64,000 nucleotides of DNA from NCBI RefSeq assembly GCF_014805625.2, contig NW_024003855.1:1184801-1248800 (forward strand), written 5' to 3'. The DNA is from Glossina fuscipes (lineage: Eukaryota; Arthropoda; Insecta; Diptera; Glossinidae). The notes under the pieces were generated by a model that saw nothing but the letters and a program-made list of their open reading frames with translations, was not told where the DNA came from and searched no databases. Of this stretch, positions 10,592 to 21,739 are shown piece by piece; positions within the stretch are counted from its first letter, which is position 1, and each line of letters opens with the position of its first letter. Both the position numbers and the translations under genes were made by a program.

Positions 10592-12089
10592 GAGACTATT
10601 AGGTAGGGCAGGTAGCGAAAGCTCGAAGGCTTACGGTATACCCGTTCGATCAGCTATGTGTCGTCCGTCCGCGTGTCCGTTTAAGGGTAAATACGTGCCA
10701 CACTTTAGGTGTACATGTTCGAGTTCGAGGGTCCGAGAAACAAAATATAGACTAACTGCTGTGGATGTATCCGATATAAAACTGCTGCTGGCATGGGGAA
10801 ATGACATTACTAATTGATCGCAAAAAAAGTTTTGCTACCAAATGGGGACAATTAAACTACTCTTCCAGGGCTCCGGGAAGACACCCGATGCAAGCGGTAA
10901 GTATCGGTGAGAGGTCGAACAATATATTTATAACAATTTAAGCAGAAAAAGCGTTTTTGGTGTTGAGGTAAATAAGAAGAAAAAAAGAATTTTGCTTATG
11001 GTCGATGCGGAATAATGTGGAAAGCTACTCGAAAAAGATGGTCTTGTTTTTTTTACCAATATTGTGAAGTATTAATAATGTGTGGCTAAAGTTGCCCAGA
11101 TTTTTACATTATAAGTACAACTACTTTAGTGGTAAAATTAGGTCCGTTTAATAACAATAAAAAAAAATAAATGGCATTAATGAAGCAAGAAGAAGTAAAC
11201 GAAACATGAGGATACCGAAAAGATTATAAAGTGAGACGCCGGCTGATAAATTGTTCGTCTTAGTAATTTAAGAAATCAGTTTTTATCGTGCAGTTTGTAA
11301 TAAAAATTAAATACAAAATCAAAAATTCCTCAAATATGATAGAACGAAAAAATAATTTCGAAGAACAAAAAAAAAACAATTCATTAAAAGAATAAATAGA
11401 CACAAATGCAACAAGATGGTAAAGTAAACACCATTGCAATATAAAAAAAATAACGCAAAAAAAAACCTGAATTGTTTTAGGCACTACTAGTATACAAAAC
11501 ATTAATTCCCGATAGCAAATACAGTACAGAAATATCAAGTAATTTAATTTTGTTTTTTTTCGTTGGAAAACTGGTACAAAACAGAAAACCAGATTTAAAT
11601 AAATAAGAAGAAAATATTTAAAACATTTCCAGTATTGTATTAGATAAAATTTTATTCTACTTATATATTTAATGCATGTAAAAATAAAAGTGAGATTTGC
11701 CGAAAATATAATGTTGAATTCTCTCAAATTCTCTCCTATCAAAAATTGTTAATCTAAAAACCGGCAAGTACAGTACAAACAAACATAATATGTATATTGA
11801 CAAATTTTTGTGAAAATATATAAAATAAACAAAAGTTGCGCTTGATAGAAGAAAAAAAAAGACGAAAGCTGTTCTGTTTTTTTATTAACCAACTATGAAT
11901 AGTTAAGTATAATAAAACAATTGCATACACACGCCTGTTAGAGGAGCAAAGCAATTGAATGATTTTCTTTACATACATTAGCCCCATAAATGTGCATAAG
12001 GGGCAGAAGGTAGTTGTGTTAGCATTTGATAAGCAGGCTTACACGGGTGTGAGTTCAAAATCAAATACAAATAAGAAAACAAAAAAAAA
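10592..12089. other. AT-rich stretch without a recognisable gene
   Basis: Between LTR1 and the next LTR-like remnant I see only AT-rich sequence with poly-A and poly-T runs. The open frames at 11260-11987 (minus) are low-complexity and Phe/Leu/Ile-rich, with no domain. Part of this stretch may be U3 of the LTR remnant that ends near 12925. Confidence 0.4.
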
Positions 12090-12925
12090 GGTAAAATAAA
12101 GAAGAAAATCTAATGAAACCTGCTGCGCTGAAACTGGCTGGAAATATATCGGCGTACGATCCATTCCGTGGTACGATTATTCCATCAAAATCAACCCGTG
12201 GTCAACAACAACAACTTTTCAGGCCATCCCTTAACCAACGAAGTCAGAAACTCTTTTGCTGTGAACAGGAGCCAACATCCGTGGACATCTATCGTCAACT
12301 CCAGTTTAGAAGCAACACTGGATCACAACAACAAGCCGTAGGTAAGGAAAGCCTGTCATAAGCCGATAGAAATGGTAAGCTAAATTTAAGAACCTAGCTT
12401 TGGATACCCACCGAAACTTTTGTAAAAAGAAAAAAAACCAAAAAGAAAAAAAAAAAAGAGAAATTTTGTTTTAATTTGCAAACCGATCATAAACCCATGT
12501 ATAAATAGAACGATTCCAAATTGAATATTTTCATATATTTTCTCAAAGCTATGATTGGTGTTTAAGTCGCCGAAAACACAAAAAGAATAAAATTTAAAAT
12601 CGAAAGTGACTGGCTAGAAATGTGTGGCTAAGTGGCCTACTTCACCGCTGTAACGGAGTATGAGTGGGTGTACGCGCGAGTGACGGTAGGGTGACTGTGG
12701 ACAATTACCGACGGACTAAGATGGGACCAACGAACGGCGCACAGTAAGGACAACAAACGGACTTACACAGTGTGAACTTATTGAAAGTTTGATTAAACCC
12801 TTTCTTTTTTTTCCATTTTAAGTGCAAATCTTTTTTTCTTATTTTCATTTCTTTTTTAAATTGTTCTTTTTTGTCATGCGGGACAGCAAGCCACAAACGC
12901 TCGACCGAAACCTGACCTGAGCACA
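12090..12925 (+). mobile_element. Remnant of a related long LTR (R/U5 part)
   Basis: Three blocks occur in the same order as in LTR1 and in the G2 LTR. First is a Q/CAA-rich exon-like block (12113-12360) ending at a consensus splice donor (GCCGTAG/GTAAGG). Second is a GAC-rich block at about 12690-12745 (GACTGTGGACAATTACCGAC), matching GACTATGGACAGTTACCGAC in G2. Third is T-rich sequence then TTTTGTCATGCGG at about 12868-12880, with a Cys-type end CGCTCGACCG. The 5' end with TGTAACG was not found and no target duplication was seen, so the limits are approximate. Confidence 0.4.
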
Positions 12926-13600
12926 TGAGAAGTTTTCAGATTGCTCTCAAAATTAATTCTCACTCTTTGCAAGTAAGACCAGTAGCATGTCCAAATTATT
13001 AGCGGGAAATTATTTCTCTGAAGAGTATAGACCGAAAAGCTGGTTAAGTGACAGGACATCTGAAATTTTTTAACAAGTCCATATTTATGATTCCTTTGCT
13101 GTTTTGTTGCTTATTAAACCAGTGCGGCCAATCGTTATCACTTTTCATGCGAGGAACGAACATCGATATCGCATCACTGTGCGTAGTGTAAAATGCCGAA
13201 ACACTTCTTCCAGCATTTAACTTTCTGAGACCACATTCACTTGCCAACTTGATATAGCGAAAATTTGCTTTTTAAAAATGATCGTTTTAAGCTTAATTCC
13301 ACTTTTGTACTAGTATCTAATGAAGACAACTTTTCTAAGCAATAAGTTGATAGCTGGGTGATAACCGGCTTTAACAACGTCTAGGCGATTTGACCGTGTA
13401 ACTGATAAGTCAAAATAATTACTGAAAAGGACATCTAACGATGCACTTTGGTGATTGTAGAACTAATTTAAAAGACACAAGCATAGCTCGTCGACAACAG
13501 TCGTGGTTAGAGGAACAATATAAATGCAAGATGTGTTGGTATTTCGCCCACACAACATTAGGTAAATTGAAGTCACAGTACAACAATCTCAATTTACAGA
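12926..13600. other. Stretch without a recognisable gene
   Basis: No domain, RNA or repeat is recognised. A 61-codon frame at 13441-13626 has no recognisable similarity to family B proteins but lies just upstream of the B7 fragment, and it may be decayed B ORF1. Confidence 0.4.
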
Positions 13601-14820
13601 GATATTTATGCAGGCATTCTATATAGCAATAAGTCTTGGCTAACTTCTAAAAATTTTATCTTAAAACTTTTGTCAAGTCGAACAAGATCCGTTGCGAGTG
13701 ACACATGTTAACATAAGGCTACCGCGCTCTTTAAGGATCTAGTTTCAACCGAAAATATAGAAATGTTCTTAAATAAATTATTAGGTTCACTTTGAAACTT
13801 AATGAAGGAACTTACTCCTCTTGATAGGCCGCAAAATACTAATTTAGATGTTTTTTAACCCACAAACAACTACGTGTTTCCTTAGGCTCAGTATTTATTA
13901 TTCATCGGAATGTTAGAGGCTTAAATTCAATAATTCATTCTACTTACATAAATTCAAGGAACATGCAACTTTCCTGTATGGCGTTGACTGAAGGGTGATT
14001 TCCATTCGTCGGAAATTTTTCATAATTCTTTTTAAGTTTTCGGAAAAGATCGTTAACATACTATAGTTGGTAGTGTATTAATAGTAATCATAGTAATAGT
14101 ATAATAGTAATAATATCAACTGCGTTTCGGTTGCGCTCAATTGCATTTGATACTTCTCCCAACACTGAATTCATTGCCACTCGGGAGAAAATTGATAGTA
14201 GGCAGCTATATATAACTTGTTCCTATATTCCTCCGAATCGCAGATATTCTTACTTATAAGAAACATACTGCCATTATTTGTGATGTGTCTGAAAGGTCTA
14301 AACCTTGTGATATAGTCACAGCGTTCTTCTGCTTTAATTTGCCATAAGTCAGTTGATGTTACAGAGGTAATTCAAGCTGTATTGTCCACACTTCAACATC
14401 TGATACAGTTATTGTGTTTTTCATGAAATCTACTTCAATACAACCGTACTGCTAATTGTAATGGCAGACTACCAGATCCATGCTTTGTTAATTTCATGCA
14501 GATAGTGTTAAACCACTGTCTACCGTTATTCGATTATCCGTATTATCCCACAATTTCTCTATGTTTTTATAACAAGCATGATGGTCCGTCGAACAACTTG
14601 AACATTTTGAATCTCACTTGCTCGAGCATTCAATATGACTTTATAAAGCTGATAATGTGGTGTTTAAATATCATCTTTCATATATTTTACTTCTGCTTAT
14701 ATATTTTACTTTTTCTGCTGGGATTATTGAAACGCTAATATCTTCATTTTATAATGTATTATACCTAACTATATCCGCATCCGTTGCGAAAAGACTACCG
14801 TCCGAAGCTATTGCGTGCCA
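13600..14820 (+). mobile_element. LINE family B, copy B7, highly decayed fragment
   Basis: Nucleotide similarity to B4 is visible in order. The end of ORF1 appears at about 13735-13800 (GTTTCAACCGAAAATAT against GTTCCGACTGAAAACAG). The ORF2 start appears at about 13890-13970 (ATTTATTATTCATCGGAATG against CATTTATCAAAATG). The endonuclease region appears at 13980-14040 (CATTCGTCGGAA, TTTTTCATAATTCTTT), and the linker after the endonuclease at about 14690-14810. All frames are broken. The fragment ends at about 14820, where LINE A2 begins on the opposite strand. Confidence 0.65.
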
Positions 14821-17539
14821 TAGGGAATATTCAAATCCTTTGTGACGTACAAACAATGGTCACATGCAGATGATGACTTTGGAATTTTCTTCGCAATAAT
14901 AATCTTTCTCACGTCATCACCAAGAACAGATTTGTTTGAATTAAGAAGCTTGGGGACTATTTTAGCTTTTAACTCATACAGTCTATTTTCTAAAATTGAG
15001 AAGACCAGTTTAAATTATAATATTATATATGGGCGTCATCCGAAAAGCATAAGAACTTGCTCTGACGGCTTGTTGATAGATCGGTTTAAGGATGTTGATA
15101 TTAGATTTGCAACTATTGCCATAAATTATCAAAGCATAGTCAATCTTGCTTAACACAAGCATTTTGGTAAGATAAACGATAGTGTTAATATGCGCATGGC
15201 TTTTCCAAGCAACGTACTGTATGAAATTTACCCTTGTTAAAAGGGAGTTTTTTAACCGAAGGCGGTGTGCTTTCCAACGATAATTGTTGGAAAACGTGAG
15301 CCCAAGGAGCGTCTGCACATTTAGTACTGGTAAGTCGTTAATATGCATCAGTAGGTTTCTTGCATCGCACATTTGTTTTCGACTCATTTGTTTCTTTTTT
15401 TTTGATTTTTGTGTAGAAATTTTAGCCCCTGACGAGTTTCCCATGCGGAGATCTCTCGTGCAATAGATTCGAAGATGTTGATTGCTTTCGTCTTGTCTTT
15501 TTCTTTTGTAAAAATGTATACATCGTCCGCGTAGAGACAATATTCCACTCTTGGTACACGGCAAAAAATTTTGCTAATTTCGTTGAAGGCCATCTGGAAA
15601 AGCGTGACAGAGAGAAGAGATCCTTGCGGAATGCCATTCATTAGGGAAAAAGAATCAGAGAGATGATCGTTGATTTTAACTTTGAACCTCCGATGACATG
15701 AATGATTTGATGTAGTTGACGAATTTGGGTCCAACATTCCATGATTTCAAGAGTCTTAAAATAACATGAAGACCAACTCTGTCAAATGCTTTCTCGAAAT
15801 CAATTCAGAGAATTGTTACGAGATTTCGTTCGGAATATGCTTTGCTCGTAAAAAATTCAATATGTAACAGAGCGTCTATGCACCCTCTTGAAACCAACTT
15901 GTTGCTTTTTAATCAGGTTCTTGGACTCAAGAAACCAAGATAATCTAGATGCCATAATCTTTTCCAATACCTTTGAGAGGCAAGGTAAAAGAGAGATTGG
16001 GCGATAGTCCGATGCGATGGAGGCATTTTTTGACTTAGGAATTGGAACAACTGTTGCCAGTTTCCACATGTAGGGTATATGGCTAGTCATAAATACCGTA
16101 TTATATAGGTCCAGTAATTTCTTTTTACTAGACTTAGACATAGCACTGATCATTTGATATGAGATGCGGTCTAGACCAAATGTCCTCCCCTTCAAATTGG
16201 AGAGACAACTTCCAAGTTGTAAGGTGGATATGCAAATTTTCCAGAAACATGGCACATCTATCAATATTATTTGAAAGAGATATTGGAGTTCTTTTATTTT
16301 CGATGAAAGCACTGGAGAAGATCCTGTCAGTGAAGTATTCGCACCACATTTGTCCAAAATAATTAGAAATCTCATCTGCGTCAGTTAAAGTTGCAAATGG
16401 CAGAAATTTCGTTCAGATTTGAAGTCCCATTAAGTTTGTTGATTTTGTTCCACACAACGTTCATTGATGTATTTCTGTGAATTCCTCTCGAAAAAAGTTC
16501 GAAACTAAGTGCCTTTGATTTTTGTAATCCCTTCCTGAATAGAGCATTGGCCTTTTTGTATAATGACAAATGATCATGATCAGGACATCTCTTAAAGCGG
16601 TGCATGGATTCATTTTATTTTTCCTCAAAAACGAAAGCGTGTTGTTCCACCAAGGAACCCTAGCTCGTTTAAAAGAAGTTTTGGATTGAGGTATAGAAAC
16701 ATGAGCAGCCGTGCGAATCGCTTTAGACATAATAGCAGCATCATGGTTGCAGTTCCCGTTAAATGGCTTTGAATTCAAAAATGACTCCACCTGTTTGGAG
16801 TAATTGATCCAATCCGCTTTATCTAGGAGGAATTTGGCCTGTTTTGCTGGAGTAACAGTGGACGTTGAAAGTTTAAGATCGATTATGATTGGAAAGTGAT
16901 CGCTATTATGTAGATCATCAAAAATAGACCAGGAAACCAAAGGAAGAACTGAGGGAGAGCAACATATTAAATCAATATGTGAAAAAGTGTGATGAGTTGA
17001 AAAGTGCGTTGGTTTTCCATCATTTAAAACGCAGAGATTACTTTGAATGAATGCCGTTTCTAAAAAAGTACCGCGAGTGTTGTTCACTGTTGACCCCCAG
17101 ATGGTATTCCAACTATTAAAGTCGCCGCATATTATTAATGGGGGGAGAATACGGAGAATAAATTGTAGAGTTCTTGCTGAGAAAACGATTGCGAAGGCGG
17201 AATATGGAGCAAAAGCACTGTAAATTTTATATTTAACATTATTTGTATGGCTACGGCTGGTATGTTTGAGCTAAAATTTATGCGTTTGTGAGGTATATTT
17301 GATTTTATAAAAAGACCAACTCCTTGTTTGGAATATGAATTTTGATCAGCATTCGTGAAGTATCCAGTATATGATTTGGGTGGAGTAGGATTAAAAGAGC
17401 TTCTACAATGGGTTTCTTGAAGCGATAAAAAGGATGGATTAAAATCACTTATGGGTGTACGGAGATCGTCAAAATTATTAATAAGTCCCTTAATGTTCCA
17501 TTGTAGAATTTTAAAAACTTTATTTAATTGTAATGACAC
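14821..17539 (-). pseudogene. ORF2 (endonuclease-RT) of LINE A2, broken
   Basis: Reading on the minus strand from ATG 17539 (MSLQLNKVFKILQWN) shows the endonuclease to about 16461 (LQETH, SDHFPIII). The RT follows, with SDYRPISLLPCLSKVLEKI (about 16000) and YCLYADDVYIF (about 15540). The frame stops at 15384-15386, while the -1 frame stays open to 15010, just as in A1 and A3. Additional breaks lie near 17130, 16380, 15860 and 15740. Coding homology ends in the connection region after RT, and no RNase H is left. Confidence 0.87.
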
Positions 17540-17559
17540 GGAAGCAGAGTGGAAGGAGG

Positions 17560-19041
17560 GTTAGCTTGCCATGTCAGCGTCTCCGTCGAGAAGGTCGCTA
17601 TAGTAATTTAGTGAATGATTTATTCTTACCAGCAGAATAACCTGCACTTAGGTGGTTTGGTAATTTTGAAGTGCAACGAGTCGGCGCACGTGAATAATTT
17701 GAAATTGAAGGTTGATTAATAGATGAAAGAATGGATTCATTACCACTTGTAATTTGTTGAGTTAAGTTGAGAGCTGGAGATTCTGGAGAATTTGGTATAT
17801 TAGATTTTAGCAAATGTGTTGTTGTTTTAATATTTTCAATATTTGCAGTTGCTTTGGTTTTCGAAGGTTGATTAATGGATGAAAGAATGGATTCATTACC
17901 ATTTGTAGTTTGTTGAGTCAAGTTGAGAGTAGGAGATTCTGGCGAAATTAAGTTTATTAGATTTTAGCACATATGTTGTCATTTTAATTTTTTCAATATT
18001 TGGTGTTGCCTTGGTTTTTTCAATATTATCTTTGGCGGGTGATGGAACTGGTTTCGCAATATAATTTTTAGTTAATGGTTGAACAGGCTTTCCATTGGAA
18101 GGAGTTGGAGTTGACGGCTTACTAGGCTTGTTTTGCGCGGCAACAGTAGCGTAGGTATTATTTTTGCCAATTCCTTGGGCTACAGATGGATTTCTTTCCC
18201 GGTTTTTGCGTCGCGCTTCGCCCATGCTACAGTAATTTTCTGTTTTGATTTTTAGTATTTCATGCATCTGTACAAAACGTGGGCATTGTTTGTCTAACGC
18301 TGTGTCTTGGTCATTGCAATTTATGCAGAAACTACGGGTACAGCTTTCAGCATGTGGAGGAAGACCTGGAGGACTGGTGCACCTTTTTGCCGTTTGACCC
18401 AGACGATGGCAGTTTTTGCACCTCTTGGGATTTGGAATGGATAGTTCTTCTTTACATTTATACCACGCCACATCAACTGTTCGCGATAATCGGTAGTGAT
18501 CAAAGGTTAAAATATTCCTTGCTGTAGGAGAGCGAGTTTTACCGTCATCATTCAGTTTGGTGAATTTATATACTTCAGTCACTCCTTGATTGCCCATTTC
18601 GCGAACAATTTCATCTTCCGGCACATGCTTTAAGCACGGGGCATAAATTACGCCTCTAACTTAGTGAAGTTTTTAGTGCAGTTTAGCAGAAACAATACAT
18701 AGATTAGCTAAAGATTTCGACTTTATGAGCTTTTCGGCTGCGCTCGGGTTCCCAGCGAGGACCAGTAAATTTCCATCGCGTAGAGTCGTTATAGAGTCTA
18801 CGTATGTTGTAATGCTATCTAGGCTTTTCTTTATAGCAAAAGGGCTAATTTTGGAAATTATGATTCTAGCATCAGTTGTAGAAATAACAATATATTTTTT
18901 GTCAATAGGAGTGACGTCAGTAATTGGCAACACCGGAAAGCCGGAATTTTTAATTTTTTTTCTTTGGGGGGATGTGTCAGCTAATAGATCGAAAACTCGA
19001 AATCTATTCGAGTTTTTATCTGGCGGCGCCGGGGCCATCAT
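17560..19041 (-). pseudogene. ORF1 (Gag-like) of LINE A2, broken
   Basis: The start MMAPAPPDKNSNRF (19041) parallels MAPGPPDKNSNRF in A3. Frames at 18673-19041, 17896-18624 and 17598-17921 are joined only by frameshifts. The second zinc knuckle has lost its first cysteines through a deletion (RCTSPPGLPPHAESC). The C-terminal 52-residue unit (TKATANIE..., NSPESPALNLTQQ) is present twice, as in A3 and unlike A1. Confidence 0.87.
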
Positions 19042-19397
19042 GTCTTATGGTTGCCTATTATTTAGTTATTTGTGAGATAACCACTCACTTGAAAAGGTTT
19101 GGGAAACTACTGAGGATAATGTCAAATTTTTTCAATTTTTTATTTTTCCCTTTTATTTTTTTGATTTTTTTTGTTTTTGTTGTATTTAAAGGAAACAGAT
19201 ACGGTATCCGCGATGATCAGTTGTAGCAATAAACACACAAAAAGCTCAATATATTTTAATAAATTTGAGCACTTCTATAATTAATTACGCCTTAAAAACG
19301 TATAAAGCAATAAAGAAATAAAATAAAAGAAGAAATTGCAAATTTTTTTGCACATAGAGAAAAGTATGACCAAAGCGCTTGCACAGAGTTGCCGTTG

Positions 19398-20600
19398 AGT
19401 AAAAATATTATAATGATCGTTTATTCTAAAAAAAAATTCCATTACTTACGGCCTGGAGTACCAAATTTCTGGTAAAACCGCACCGTCGTATCGACGTTTA
19501 TTGTCCATTGGATCACCTTCGCATAAAGTTTTGTTTCCAACTCTTGTAACCCCCCTCTTAATAAACATTTCCTTTTTTTCACAATTCACAAATTTAACTT
19601 CAGGCACAGTTTCATTTTAAAAATGAAAAATAACTCATTTTTTGCAACTGTTTATATTTGGTTTTATAGCTGATTTTCTAAGTGTTTTTCGCAACTCTAA
19701 AAGAGAGATTCGTGGTAAATCTGATAATCTGGCTTGTTCAATAGTTACGGTATGGGGCTAGCTATTGATGACCTCCTGAAGAAAACAACGTGAAATCATG
19801 GCTAAGCGCAACATCGGCGGTCTATATGCACTGCTGATACCAGCACCCATATCAATGACGTAATGAGTTTCTGCTACATAAATCTACATACAACAATATA
19901 ACATATATGTATAAGCCGTTTGAAAATTTTAGAAACATATTAAATTAGTTGAGGTAGAGGTTTGTATTAATCTTTACGGCTGATGTTCTACAAATGCAAC
20001 TCTAAAAGTGAGCTTTTTGGTAAATTTTCTTGGTTTATACTCAATACTAACGCAAATTTCTTTTCAGCGACAGCAATTTTATTGATGTAACTCGGACAGG
20101 ACATTTGACGATAATCACCAGTAAATATGCCTACATGATTAGATTTTATTGGTGACTGTCGTTTACTTCATTGTTGCCTGCTTACATGATGACCACCCTG
20201 AAGTATTTATGTGATCAGTCTATAGTAATATTCATATACTAATTATGGATACATACGATATGTAACAATTGCTGATAGAAGAAAAAAATGTCACCTGGGC
20301 ACTAATTATGTGGCTTTCGCCATTCGAAATTTATTCCGAAAAAATAATGGGCAAATCTGACTTTTGTTTGCTTACGACACAATGAATATCAAAATCACAC
20401 CAACGTAAATAAAAACAAACTGATGTAGAATATAAGGTGGAATAAAATTGTTCACTGTGATGAATAAAAATGTGAATACTAAGTTTATTTAACAGAAAAA
20501 AAAAGAAATAAAAAATTGCAAGTAATGAATCGCATTTCCTTCCAAGCCGGCGTGCGCATACTTACAAATATTTTTCGGCATGGAACTACTTGAAATTCGA
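19398..20600. other. Stretch without a confident gene
   Basis: A minus-strand interval at 19442-19610 is open in two frames at once and ends at a splice-donor-like GTAAGT (reverse complement of 19445-19450). I do not recognise either peptide. Two diverged repeats (GCAACTCTAAAAG at about 19697 and 19994, TGATGACC..CCTGAAG at about 19770 and 20187) suggest an old duplication. Confidence 0.35.
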
Positions 20601-20658
20601 ATGAGTTGTGAGTAATAAAGTGAAGGCAATTTTGATTATATATAGGTACTTTTGCGAT

Positions 20659-21135
20659 CAAAAAATGCTCAACGCGGAAGATCTCACCACTTTAAGAAAA
20701 ATAATCAAAATAACGTATGCCCGCATAAAAGAAGAACAAGATGTAAGTATTTCTTTGATTAATTGCGTAAATTCTTATTTTTATACTTACAGGTCGATTA
20801 GAAAAGAACAAATGGAGGCAATGCTGTCTTTCATCATGCGCCACACAGACATAGGCATAAATTTTGACTGGTAGACTTCCCAAGGATGTCAGAAGCTGAT
20901 TAGCTTGTTGGAACAATTAACGAGAGAGTTAAATTCAATTGATTTACCAAATATAAAATATGGTGGGATGGCGAAAAACAAGTCTCTAGAAATTATGCTA
21001 ACAATTGTTTGTTGTGCAGTTGTCTTATTTTTACTCCTTTTATAGATTTGGGCGGACTACAAGTACAACACGAAAGGAATATTGAGTCGTCCCAACAAAG
21101 ACCCGAAAGTGGGTAAAAGGACTATATGGTATTGA
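20659..21135 (+). pseudogene. Zeste-like (Myb/SANT-like) DNA-binding domain remnant with intron
   Basis: The peptide pieces resemble the DNA-binding domain of regulatory protein zeste. KEQMEAMLSFIMRHTDIG (about 20797-20862) is followed by QGCQKLISLLEQLTRELNSI (about 20885-20942) and, after an intron-like gap (about 20980-21045, ending TTTTATAG), IWADYKYNTKG. In the family these are the first helix, the 'LW..L...LNS.G' helix and the 'VW.D.K.NTK' helix. An in-frame TAG lies at about 20872 (after INFDW), and a frame change is needed before the intron. The copy therefore looks dead, or is a mis-predicted multi-exon gene. It could be a host gene relic or the second gene of a PIF/Harbinger-type DNA transposon. 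No transposase is seen. Confidence 0.45.
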
Positions 21136-21225
21136 CTGTGGATTAAGTTAACTCAATTTTCGTTTTTAGTTTTATTTATTATTTTTATTGTGAACTGGAA
21201 CTTTAAATGAAATTTTTTTATTTTA

Positions 21226-21395
21226 TTATTATTATTATTATAAATTTAGCCAGAGAATAAATTCTAAGACTAAAGTTCTAAAGCACCAGCATCTAAGGCT
21301 TTCGGCTTTATTAAAAACTCTACCGCACTTTAGATTTGAACCCACGACAATTGACTTGAAAGTTGAGATTCTTGCCTACTCGGCCACTCAGGTGG
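21226..21395 (-). mobile_element. tRNA-derived SINE with a LINE-A-like 3' tail
   Basis: This is a 170-bp element on the minus strand. Its 5' half is tRNA-like (Leu/Ser type): an A-box TGGCCGAGTAGGC (plus 21374-21386) and a B-box GGTTCAAATC (plus 21333-21342). Its 3' part, after a run of T, matches the 3' UTR of LINE A (AGCCGAAAGCCT against AGCCGATAGCCT; TGCTGGTGCT against TGCTAGTGCT; TAGTCTTAGAATT against TAGTCTAAGAATT). It ends in (TAA)n. A perfect 14-bp target duplication, ATTTTTTTATTTTA, flanks it at 21212-21225 and 21396-21409, though this repeat is AT-only. No second copy was recognised in the window. Confidence 0.8.
21333..21386 (-). promoter_or_regulatory. Split RNA polymerase III promoter (A and B boxes) of the SINE
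   Basis: The A-box-like TGGCCGAGTAGGC and B-box-like GGTTCAAATC are about 31 bp apart on the minus strand. This is within the tRNA-like spacing and fits internal pol III promoters of tRNA-derived SINEs. Confidence 0.65.
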
Positions 21396-21739
21396 ATTTT
21401 TTTATTTTATATTTGTATATATATACATATTTTGAGGGCTAACATTTGCCCGTAAGCTGTTCCTGGGGATTTTCACAAGAAATTTATTCAAAGTATTCGT
21501 TTGAATTTTCTTTATTTCTCACGATGAGTTTTCTTTGTTCAAATTTTCCACACATCAATTCATATTCTTAATTTAAGACCTAGCACTACCATCATTTTAA
21601 CCGCACCAACCGAACCGAGACGTCCTCTCGTTAATGCACCCCGCGACCAACTTTTCTCTAACTTACCAACCTAACTTAACTAAACCTCGGCTTAAAAACT
21701 AATTCTTCAAAAATAACTATTCTCTCCCTTTCCTCTAAC

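Larger units (their letters stand above)
14821..19397 (-). mobile_element. LINE family A, copy A2, 3'-truncated
   Basis: This is a minus-strand family A copy with its 5' end present (CGGCAACTCTGTGCAAGCGC, reverse complement of about 19376-19395, matching the first bases of A3). It has a 5' UTR of about 0.35 kb, ORF1 and most of ORF2. It stops at about 14821, before RNase H and the 3' UTR. Loss of the 3' end is not expected from reverse-transcription truncation, so a later deletion or rearrangement with B7 is the likely cause. Several frameshifts and stops are present. Confidence 0.88.

Noticed and set aside
19770..20215. C/D-box snoRNA candidates around TGATGACC..CCTGA motifs
   Set aside because: The C-like and D-like boxes are only about 8 nt apart, no terminal stem is visible, and the purine before TGATGA is missing in one copy.
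20700..20790. First intron of the zeste-like remnant (GTAAGT at about 20742 to TTACAG at about 20793)
   Set aside because: The sites look good, but splicing in the open frame gives an immediate stop (GTCGATTAG), so only the second intron-like gap is supported.
21333..21386. A functional tRNA gene on the minus strand
   Set aside because: A and B boxes are present, but no acceptor stem pairing is visible and the sequence continues directly into a LINE-like tail with (TAA)n, so it is a SINE head rather than a tRNA.
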